Assembly (NCBI RefSeq): GCF_020379485.1
Contig: NW_026015503.1
Span: 1-64,000 of the forward strand
Reading direction: 5' to 3'
Origin: Brassica napus
Taxonomy: Eukaryota > Streptophyta > Magnoliopsida > Brassicales > Brassicaceae
DNA length: 64,000 nt
In this document: piece after piece, positions 12,078 to 22,059 of the stretch
Numbering within the stretch: the stretch's first letter is position 1
Layout of the letters: every line of letters begins with the position of its first letter
Notes under the pieces: generated by a model
The model's input: the letters and a program-made list of their open reading frames with translations, nothing else
Databases searched by the model: none
What the model was told of the DNA's origin: nothing
Made by a program: the position numbers and the translations under genes

Positions 12078-12865
12078 CAATGCAAGTATGATAATGCTGC
12101 TTCACCAGGATTATTGCAACCTCTACCTATACCGGAGGCGGTTTGGATTGACATTTCAATGGATTTCATTGATGGGTTGCCTACATCATTTGGGAAAAGA
12201 GTCATCTTTGTTGTCGTAAACCGCCTACGTAAAGCAGCTCACTTTATGGCGTTGAAACATCCTTACACAGCTATGTCAGTAGCTCAGATGTTCTTGGATC
12301 ACGTCTACAAACTGCATGGGTTTCCGAGATCGATTGTGAGTGACAGGGATGCGGTGTTTCTCAGTGAGTTCTGGCAAGAATTATTTGCGTTACAGGGATG
12401 TTCTCTGAACATGTCAACGGCGTATCATCCTCAGAGTGATGGTCAAACCGAGGTTCAACAGATGTTTGGAAACATACTTGAGGTGTATGACAAGCGATAA
12501 GCCTCACATGTGGAGCAAGTGGCTACCGTTAGCAGAGTATTGGTATAATACCAATTTCCATTCAGCAACGCAGTCTACTCCGTATGAGACTGTGTATGGT
12601 CAGCCACCAGCGGTTCATTTACCTTACTTACCCGGAGAAACTAAAGTACAGGTTGTGGCTAAGTGCTTGGAGGATAGACAGAAGATGATTTTTACTTCTT
12701 AAGTTTCATCTGTTGCGAGCTTAACATCGAATGAAACAAGAAGCTGATAAGCATAGAAGTGAGCGAAGCTTTGAAGTGGGAGATAGGGTATTCGTGAAGT
12801 TGCAGCCTTATAGGCAACAGTCAGTGGTGATTAGAGGTTCGCAGAAAATTTCACCAAAGTTCTTT
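12078..12865 (+). pseudogene. Integrase catalytic core of Reina-like element, first part
   Basis: The DDE-type core is readable: Asp in SMDFIDGLP, Asp in VSDRDAVF, Glu in SDGQTEV. The frame changes near 12460 (12114-12500 to 12436-12702) and a stop occurs near 12700. Beyond it, about 12730-12865 still encodes a [16 protein letters not shown] stretch that leads toward the GPY/F motif. The coding sequence is cut at TCTTT (12861-12865) by a nested LTR and continues at 15483. Confidence 0.85.
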
Positions 12866-15482
12866 TGTAATAACCCTCACAAGGATATATAATTTTGGTC
12901 GAGAAAAATCCCTCTCGACCAGTTTGGAGTTGGTTCGATCAGAATTAAAAATAAAAATCGACCCGGTGAATTATTCTTGATGGGACTGTCTCGAGACCAA
13001 AGTACCTACTCTTAATAGTTCAGACCAAGTGTTAATTATTATGGTCGAGTTTTATCTAAGCTGGACGAGAACCGATGGACGGGAAACATTTTATCGAAAA
13101 CTGGTCTTAAATACTTTCAGCTGCTTGCGAGTCATGTGCATGTCATGTGCTGCCTGGCTGCTTGCTTCCTTCCTGACCTGAACATGTGACTTGCACCTTC
13201 CAGCTTGCTTGCTACATTAAAGTCATGCGAGTTTCACACCTTCTTGAAGTTTCTTCATGGAAAGGAAATGACATTACTTCATGGGAAGGAAAGTGTGATT
13301 TAGCTCACCACATGTCTCATACTGATCTGAAACTTTTGTCCTTTCTTGCTGACTCTTCTCCTGCTGTTTCCCCTGTCATTTATTACCTTGTCCTCTTCCT
13401 GGTCGAGCTCATTCATCTCAGAAACAAGAAAGAAAAATTCAGAGAGAAAGAGAGAAAGAAAGAGAGAAAAATCTGTGAGGAAAATACATGAAAAATTCAG
13501 AAAACAATAAGAGAAGAGAAGTGAGCTTGGACGACCCTTTCTCACCCTCTTCTGACTTTAATCAGTGAGTATTGGTGTGGTTAAGAGCTGAATATTTGGT
13601 GTCCTGAAGTTCAGAATCACCCATGTTCTTCAGCCTTTGGTTTTGATCGGTAAGATGTATTTTGATCAGTTTTCAGTGAGAAGTTCTGTTGGTTTGGAAA
13701 AACGCTTGAGGCTTTGTCTGAATGAATCCGACCTTGGCTTGATATGGCACTGATCAGGTTAGGAGTGGCTTCAACGATAACTTGTGTACCATCTGAATTC
13801 AGAAGATTGTTGATTTGAATCGGTAAGAGCTTATGGGTTTAATGAGATCAGTTTTTGTTAAGCTTCAGTCTCCTGTTTCAGTTATGTTTGATGATAACCA
13901 AGTGCTGTGTCTTGATAAACCTATCAGGAACAGTTGTCTAAATTCATATATGGTTCACTCTTGGTTGGTGTATGATTGAAATTGTATCATAGAACCAGTA
14001 GCTGAACTTATGTGAATTGTCAGAATTAAACCGAACTGATTTGATCTTGTCCTCAACTGATCTGAGTGGAGCTGTCTATGGTCTGAACTTGTCATGTAGT
14101 GATATAGTCTGAGTTTAACTGAATTTTTAGGACCAGAGCTGAACTTGTCTTGTACCAAACTGATGTTAGCGGAACTAAACTGAAACGTTATGAGCTGAGA
14201 TGAGTTTCTTCTTGAACCGGAATGATGAACCTTAAGTTCCAACAACTTTCTTTTGTTCAGTTACCCGAGGAGATTGGAATGGTCAGCCCGATCATGCCTT
14301 GTCTTTATTCTGAATCTGGAAGTGAAGAAGAAGTGGAGTGTGATTAGCTTGAGCTCGAGTCTAGTCTTCCTTAGCCAATCTCTTAGACTCAAAGGTGAGT
14401 CTAGATAGATGATTAAAGAGTTATAATTAGTGTTTCATGATTAAAATTTTTGATGATTGATAGGCTTTGTCTCTTGATTAATATTGAACTGGCGAGGTGT
14501 TTACTTAGTGTAAACACTAATAAATATTTATGAATAATTATAGAGGTTTATTCTAAACCTTAGTACTTATTCTCAAGTACTAATACATATGTATAGTATT
14601 AAATATATAAGTATAGATCATATGTATAGTATTAAATATTTACTCACTCTCCCAAAAGTTCCCGCATTACCGTGAATTGTTCCTGCGATACGGAACAAGG
14701 TTACGAAGACACGATGATGGGGTCGCACCCTGAAGGCCGTGTAACTGCATGCAGCGTTAGATGTTCAATCTTGGAATATCTAATGGATATGGTGCTTATA
14801 TTTATTTCCCTGCTAGGCTCGGTTAGCCTTGGTAGTTTTCCGGGTTTAGTCTATATTATAAGTATGAGTGAATGGCGGGTGTCGTGGAGGTGATGTTTAA
14901 GATAAGATTGACATCGATGGAATGATAAGGCTTATATATGTATTTTTATTAGTTGTGGAATATATTTCCACTGCATACAAATGGAGTTGATTGCTTGAGA
15001 TATTATTAATATTTGTTGGGGTGCGGGACTAGGCTCACTGAGTAAACTAGTTACTCATGACTCATTTGTGATGCATGTAACCAATAGGCGGGAGACCTTA
15101 CTCTAGGACGGGAAGGAACATCATTAGCCAGCGGTAGTTTTATTATCCTTGCAAAGGCGTTTTGATATTTCTTATTTATAAGATTTATTGACCGAAAATC
15201 TCGAGGTTAATTTATAACAAATTTTGTAAGATGCTTTTGAATGATATATAAAGAATGCTTGTTTAAAGTACGGGTTCCATATTATATTAGTCCTTGTCCA
15301 GATGAACTAACTATCGGGTATTGCTTTTTCGGGTTGAAAAGCCTAGACTGATATCTGATAGGAGCGTTGGTGTTCTTTGGTTGTTGGTCTAAGGCGATCA
15401 GAAGTATTCTGAGAACCTCGGATCGACCATCGAGGAACATCAACCGTGTCATTTCCGGTCAACTACGATCGGGGGTGTCACA
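12866..15482. mobile_element. Solo LTR (2.6 kb) nested in the integrase region
   Basis: The block starts TGTAATAACCC and ends GGGTGTCACA, imperfect inverted ends of the TG...CA type, and is flanked by TCTTT at 12861-12865 and 15483-15487. Joining its flanks restores continuity of the integrase GPY region of the host element. It has no internal retrotransposon domains and no primer site, so a solo LTR left by unequal recombination is the simplest reading. The open frames inside (for example 13186-13491) have no recognisable homology. Family not assigned; the length suggests a long-LTR Ty3 lineage. Confidence 0.8.
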
Positions 15483-15841
15483 TCTTTGGACCTTATAAAG
15501 TGCTAGACAAACATGGGAAAGTCGCTTATAAGCTAGCGTTACCGGAGTACTCAAGGATCCATCATGTATTCCATGTATCTCAACTCAAGAAGTTGGTAGG
15601 AGAAGCAACGACCTCTACTCAGCTCCCTACTATTCTTCAAGAGACAGAGGTAAAGGTTCCTGAAGCTTGCTTGGATCGTAAGATGGTGAAACGCCAAGGC
15701 AGAGCTGCGACTATGATTTTAGTGAAATGGGTTGATGACACTGCAGAAAATGCAACATGGGAGTTTCTTTATGATTTTCAGAAGCGTTTTCAACAGTTTC
15801 AACTTAACCTTGTGGACAAGGTTGTTTCGGAGGGAAGGATT
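15483..15841 (+). pseudogene. Integrase C-terminus with chromodomain-like tail, second part
   Basis: After the nested insert the frame resumes with FGPYKVLDK and then LPEYSRIHHVFHVSQLKK, the standard C-terminal integrase signature. It ends with ILVKWVDDTAENATWE, a chromodomain-like module that directs chromovirus integration to particular chromatin. The frame ends at 15844, overlapping the start of the 3' LTR. A purine-rich tract (GGAGGGAAGGA) at about 15829-15839 adjoins the 3' LTR and would prime plus-strand DNA synthesis. Confidence 0.85.
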
Positions 15842-16183
15842 TGATTACAGGAAAGCTTGTGACACGTGTGAGAAGATGACAGGAGGAAGAGTAGCCGTTG
15901 AGAGTTGTTACAAAAGACTCATGAGGGACACGTGTCGTCCTTGGAGTGGAGCAGTTATGATTCGGTTAGAAACAAAGTATAAATTGAGCTAGTGTAGCTT
16001 CTTTTGGATTCATTCAGAAATTGAGTTGTAAAACCTCTTATCCATTTGGAATTCTAATAAACAGTTCGTACTTGGTTCATAGAGGATTTAGATCTTACTT
16101 CTTCACAGATCTATTACTCTTGAGCTGAGATTTGGTGTTTCTTGAACACTAGATCGATCATAGAGGAGCTTTATCCTCTATCA
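15842..16183 (+). mobile_element. 3' LTR of Reina-like element
   Basis: It starts TGATTACAGG next to the polypurine tract and ends TATCA followed by the CTGAA duplication. It is about 94-95% identical to the 5' LTR by eye, without large indels. Confidence 0.9.
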
Positions 16184-16783
16184 CTGAACCGCACCACTGT
16201 AGAAAGAAACCTTAGGGGACCCTTCAGCTAACAAACGAAACTAGCTCCTCATTGCTGCTCCAGAGGTGACGAAGACACCAACGTTACCTGTTTAGAACCG
16301 CCGGTGAACCCGAAGAGAGCCGGTGGAGATCAAGAGAAACAAGTATATCAGAGTGGGTAAGAGGGTTGGGTGAGGGGAGGAGGTGGTGAGCGAAATCGAA
16401 AGGGGGGGGGGGGGTGACCAGCGGCGGTAGAGAGCCCACCGGCCACCAAAACAAAGTAGATCTGAGTTTTGTTTTTTGTTTTGAGAGGATTTAGAGAGAG
16501 AAAAATTTAGAGAGAAATAAAATTCTTCGTAACTTACTGAGAACAAAAACGAAACTAAAGAGATAAGCTTAACTAAGAATTCATAACTAAGAATACATTG
16601 CAAAAGAAACTACACAGGATACATCAGGCTCGCAAATTATAAGGGAACTCTTAAGTAGATTCTATAATCTTAGAAACTTATTTATCATCCAGAATTATTA
16701 TTTTGAATATCAAGATACCAACTACTTCGACTGAACCCAAACCAGATCTACATAAGAATTCCACATTTTCTGCCTCATCTTCT
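16184..16783 (-). other. Retroposon-like 5' portion and WOX4 3' flank
   Basis: The part adjoining CTGAA continues the retroposon-like sequence of 7371-8328 across the Ty3 insertion. It includes a 13-base G run at 16402-16414. An open frame on the minus strand (16603-16292) is low-complexity and not recognisable. Somewhere right of about 16600 the sequence becomes AT-rich and must include the WOX4 3' untranslated region; I cannot place the boundary. Confidence 0.4.
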
Positions 16784-17862
16784 TCACCTTCCTTCAGGGT
16801 GCAAAGGAAAAAGCTCAAGAGTTACATTGTCAATATTAAAAGTAGTTGCTATTGTAGCATTTATACTACTATTTATGTTTCTTCTGCTCTCTATCTTCAA
16901 GTTCTCAAATCCCCAGCTCCTACATGTCCTCTTGTACTCATTCTCTTCAAGTAACTCCTTCATCACCATTGGTTCTCTCTACACAAACAATAAACAAAAA
17001 CAATTACTTGTATTTAATTAAACTCCATTACAAAACTATATAAACTAGTCCTTGTTAAAACATACCTTGAAGTCAGGTGAAGACGATGTTCTTGTCTTCA
17101 TTGTTACACTTGCATTAGAGACACTAGTAGTACTGAGGCTGCCTTGGCAACTTAAGCTGAGGTTGTTCCTCTTCTGCTTCTGTCTCTCCCGCGCTTTGTG
17201 GTTCTGAAACCAGTAGAACACATTCTTCCCTTCGATTTTTCCGTATTTACCGAGTTGAGAAGTTATGTGCTCGATCTGTTGCGCGTTAGGAGTCCGCATT
17301 CCACCTTTGTACAAGATCTCAAGTATTTTTATCTGTTCTTGAGTTGGGTTCCACCTTGTCCCTCCCGGGTGCATCTCCACCTAATATGCCATATTTGTTT
17401 GTTGAAGGAAAAAATAGGATATAGTAAAATATAATATAATATAATATAATATAATATAAGACGGCATGATGCAGTTCAGTCATTACAGATTGTTAATGTT
17501 TTCGGTATATATGCCCCTTTTTGTGAAAAGGAAAATGTCTATTTTGCATAACTCATACTAAAACAAAATATTTCAAGTGAAAATATCAAATTTGAATGTA
17601 AAATAAGGGGACTGACTTGAGAAAAGTCTCGTTTGTGTTCAAGAGAGTAGTGAGATTTTGTTGGAGCGGCTTGATCGGGTTTAATGAAGCTCTTGAGATC
17701 GAAAGTAGCGGAAGTGACGCCCGAGGAAGAAGAAGGAGGGGAGGAAGGGCTGCCGGAGAGCTTAGGGGCCAGAGGACGGAAGCGTTTGCAGCTAAAGGAT
17801 GATGGCGACTCTTGTTGCTGCTCCCAAGACGAAAACCCATTGGAAAACTCATGAACCTTCAT
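16784..17862 (-). CDS. WOX4: WOX4, WUSCHEL-related homeobox transcription factor
   Basis: Three exons on the minus strand: 17862-17617, 17380-17066 and 16978-16784, with GT-AG introns in phase 0, giving 251 residues, the length I recall for Arabidopsis WOX4. The start [10 protein letters not shown] is chosen over an in-frame ATG seven codons upstream because it matches the family. The WOX-type homeodomain spans about residues 87-151 (TRWNPTQEQ to NHKARERQK). The C-terminus ends with the WUS-box [12 protein letters not shown], which recruits TOPLESS-type corepressors in this family. WOX4 is a nuclear factor that maintains dividing cells of the vascular cambium downstream of TDIF/PXY signalling. 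No disabling mutation is seen. The gene lies between two transposons. Confidence 0.96.
17427..17459. repeat. ATAAT pentanucleotide microsatellite in WOX4 intron 1
   Basis: About six to seven uninterrupted ATAAT units lie in the 236-bp first intron (17381-17616), some 50 bases upstream of the acceptor of exon 2. Confidence 0.9.
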
Positions 17863-17922
17863 TTCTTTATATTTATTTAACAAATGTGGTGTCGTCGCTC
17901 TCGTTGGATGACTTGACTGATG

Positions 17923-17931
17923 TATATATAG
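17923..17931 (-). promoter_or_regulatory. Putative WOX4 TATA box
   Basis: The minus strand reads CTATATATA about 61 bases upstream of the WOX4 start codon, a plausible spacing for a short 5' leader. No experimental start site is known from this sequence. Confidence 0.5.
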
Positions 17932-18315
17932 AAGGATTCTCGAAATGCTAATGTGTTATGAATGATGGTAATTGGTGATATCCAGTTGGGAAAAAGAATG
18001 AAAAATGAACAGATGATATTTTTTTTAAAAAAAGTTGGGCGTCGGGAAACAAAAGACCAAATGATGAGATATAGTTGACTTTTATCATCTCAAATATCTG
18101 TTCTTTATTCCAAATATAAATATTTCGAAGTAATAGCAATTAGGCGCATATAAAATTTTAAACTAATGAAAGATATTGAAATCTCTGTTTTTATTGGCTG
18201 AGAAAGCGAATTTCATTATTGTAAATATTATTTTTTATTATTTTGTGAATATGAAATGCATACGTGTGATGGTCTATATATACTCATAATACATGCGTAC
18301 GCTTATGTTTATGTC
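17932..18315. promoter_or_regulatory. WOX4 upstream region retained between gene and CACTA element
   Basis: Only about 450 bp separate the WOX4 start codon from the CACTA insertion point. The region is AT-rich and shows no further transposon signature, so it is the proximal promoter that survived. Any more distal WOX4 control elements are now displaced by 7.8 kb. Confidence 0.5.
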
Positions 18316-18334
18316 GGCCACTACAAGAAAACAC

Positions 18335-18790
18335 AAGTTTTACGAGGGCAGTTTTCCTCGCTAATTCGTCGTAAAAGCAGTGTTACGACGAATTAGCGAG
18401 GAAACCCGTTTCGTCGTTATATGTTTGTCGTAACGCATATATCCTCGCTAAATCGTCGTAAGTTAGCGAGGAAATAATTTCGTCGTAAAAGCGAAGGAGG
18501 ATATTTCGTCGTAAAGACCACGTAAAGATTCCTCGTAAGGACGTCGCTAATTTCCTCGTAAAGACCACGTAAAGATTCCTCGTAAGGACGTCGCTAACAT
18601 TCCTCGTAATTACCACGAAAATCTTTCCTCGTAAGACACACGTAAATAAATACTCGTAAAATTGACGTAAATACCTTGAAAACTTTCCACGTAAAGAAAA
18701 CGTAAAAACCTTGATAGATTTCCAAACGTTTCCTCGTAAAAACCACGTTAAGCTTCCACGTAAAGAAGCCGCAAAATTAGCTACGAATTT
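18335..18790. repeat. Subterminal repeat array, left end of CACTA element
   Basis: Many direct and inverted copies of short motifs such as CCTCGTAA, ACCACGTAAAG and TTCGTCGTAA. In En/Spm-type elements such arrays bind the TnpA protein. The open frame over 18383-18802 is a by-product of the repeats. Confidence 0.85.
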
Positions 18791-18966
18791 ACTTCGTTTC
18801 ATTATTTTATAGAAATATAAAAAATTATAATTATAAATATAATTTAAATTATTTAAATTATTAATGAAATTAAAATTCTAAAAAAATCAAAACCAAAATA
18901 TTTTATTATAAATAAGTTTTGAATTCATAATACAAGAACCGAAATTAAAAAGAACTTGGGTGGTCG

Positions 18967-20865
<1,899 letters not shown>

Positions 20866-20930
20866 TGCTACGAATTAGGGAGGAAGTGGAGAGGAAGTGG
20901 AGAGGAAAGACGGAGCGAGCTCGCTCGGGA

Positions 20931-20938
20931 TATATATA
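20931..20938 (-). promoter_or_regulatory. Putative TATA box of the TnpA-like gene
   Basis: TATATATA lies 66 bases upstream of the start codon on the minus strand, just downstream of an internal block of CGTAA-type repeats that could serve as control sites. Confidence 0.5.
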
Positions 20939-20947
20939 AGATTACTT

Positions 20948-21122
20948 GTCCTCGTAATTTCCTCGTAAACTTACGAGGAATTACAGAGGCCCGCGTTTTC
21001 AGTTACGACGAAATAGCGACGAAATACAAAGGCCCGCGTTTTCGTTAACGACGTTTTTACGACGAAAAGGTTACGTGGAATTAACGAGTTAACCAGTTAC
21101 GAGGAATTAGCGAGCCTTTATT
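20948..21122. repeat. Internal CGTAA-type repeat block of CACTA element, part 1
   Basis: The same motif family as the subterminal arrays (CCTCGTAA, TTACGACGAAA, TTACGAGGAATTA) recurs directly upstream of the TnpA-like promoter. Two sub-blocks share the phrase AGGCCCGCGTTTTC. Confidence 0.85.
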
Positions 21123-21231
21123 TTCTATAAATACCCACAACTTTCCTTCTCAAACCACACACAAACTCACAAAACACACCCTATCTCAAATCACACTCCT
21201 CACCAAAATACTTTTCAAATTAGAAATATTT

Positions 21232-21328
21232 GAAAAAAAAAGAAGAAAAGAAGATATTAGAATTTATGTGGGTGAGACTTAAGTCTCGCCACATATAATT
21301 CCAGTATCTTTCTTTTTTTCTTTTTTAC
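21232..21328. repeat. Long foldback hairpin 1 in CACTA interior
   Basis: The two arms 21232-21280 and 21281-21328 are complementary over about 45 bases: TATGTGGGTGAGACTT faces AAGTCTCGCCACATA, and beyond that GAAGATATTAGAATT faces AATTCCAGTATCTTTC, with G-U pairs, one or two mismatches and two 1-base bulges. There is almost no loop. It lies between the two transposon genes, outside any exon. Confidence 0.85.
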
Positions 21329-21387
21329 TAGTTTTTATACTATGAGGAAGTAGCTAGTCCCGCTTTTCACCAAATTAGAAATATTTG

Positions 21388-21506
21388 GAAAAAAAAGAAA
21401 GAGAAGAAGATATTAGAATTTATGTGGGCGAGACTTAAGTATTATAATTGCTGGAAGTCTTGCTACATGTAAATCTGGTGTCTCTCTTCTTTTCCTTTTT
21501 TTTCTA
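21388..21506. repeat. Long foldback hairpin 2 in CACTA interior
   Basis: A diverged tandem copy of hairpin 1 (start-to-start distance about 155 bp). The left arm ends GGGCGAGACTT at 21435, an 18-base loop follows (21436-21453), and the right arm starts AAGTCTTGCTACATG. Complementarity continues outward through the purine-rich and pyrimidine-rich outer arms. Size and loop resemble a plant small-RNA precursor. Confidence 0.8.
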
Positions 21507-21510
21507 GTTT

Positions 21511-21817
21511 TTATTCTACGAGGTTTTTACGACGATTTTTGTTACGAGGTGTTTACGACGAAATCATCCTACGTGGAATAAAGAGTGCCTCCTTCGTCAT
21601 TTACTTTACGTGGTATTTACGTCTATTTACCTTACGAGGTCTTTACGACGATTCCGTCCTACGTGGAATTAACGGGTTTCGCTTTCTTTATTTTTTTTAG
21701 TTTCGTCGTTATTTCCACGTAAGATAACGAGGTCTTTACGACGATTCTGTCCTACGTGGAATAAACGAGGATTACGTCGTACATTCGACGTCAACTTACG
21801 AGGAATTAACGAGTAGT
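21511..21817. repeat. Internal CGTAA-type repeat block of CACTA element, part 2
   Basis: Multiple copies of TTTACGACGATT, CCTACGTGGAATTAA and similar motifs follow the foldback pair. Together with 20948-21122 they frame the hairpins with the same motif found at both ends of the element. Confidence 0.8.
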
Positions 21818-22059
21818 ACGTTTAATTCCCTAAAATCCGAAACCCCAAACCCCAAAACCCCATATTCCTTATCTTCTACTTCATATATTCCAAACCCCAT
21901 CTTTATTTTCATTCCAAACCACAATTCCCACATTTACTTATTTATAAAACAAACTCCCACAATTTCTTATTCATAAAACAAACTCCCACATTACCTTATT
22001 CATAAAACAAACTCTCACATTACCTTATTCATAAAACAAACTACACAAAATCAAATACA

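Larger units (their letters stand above)
8329..16183 (+). mobile_element. Reina-like Ty3/gypsy chromovirus-type retrotransposon, degenerate
   Basis: The layout is LTR, initiator-Met primer site, gag, protease, reverse transcriptase, RNase H, integrase, chromodomain-like tail, polypurine tract, LTR, bounded by CTGAA duplications. Without the nested insert (12866-15482) it is about 5.2 kb. Short LTRs, small size and a chromodomain-like C-terminus suggest the Reina clade. The two LTRs differ at roughly 18-20 of 343 positions by eye, an insertion of moderate age. In-frame stops near 9711, 10176, 11592 and 12075, frame changes near 9260 and 12460, and the nested insert make it inactive. Confidence 0.9.

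Noticed and set aside
13186..13545. Open frames on both strands inside the solo LTR
   Set aside because: Low-complexity (Lys/Glu or Phe/Leu/Ser runs) and no domain; the surrounding block is explained as an LTR.
16292..16603. 103-codon minus-strand frame next to WOX4
   Set aside because: Contains a poly-Pro run from a G homopolymer and low-complexity Leu/Ser/Phe; more likely retroposon or untranslated sequence.
18383..18802. 139-codon minus-strand frame at the left end of the CACTA element
   Set aside because: It lies wholly in the subterminal motif array and encodes only repeated RGK/FTR strings.
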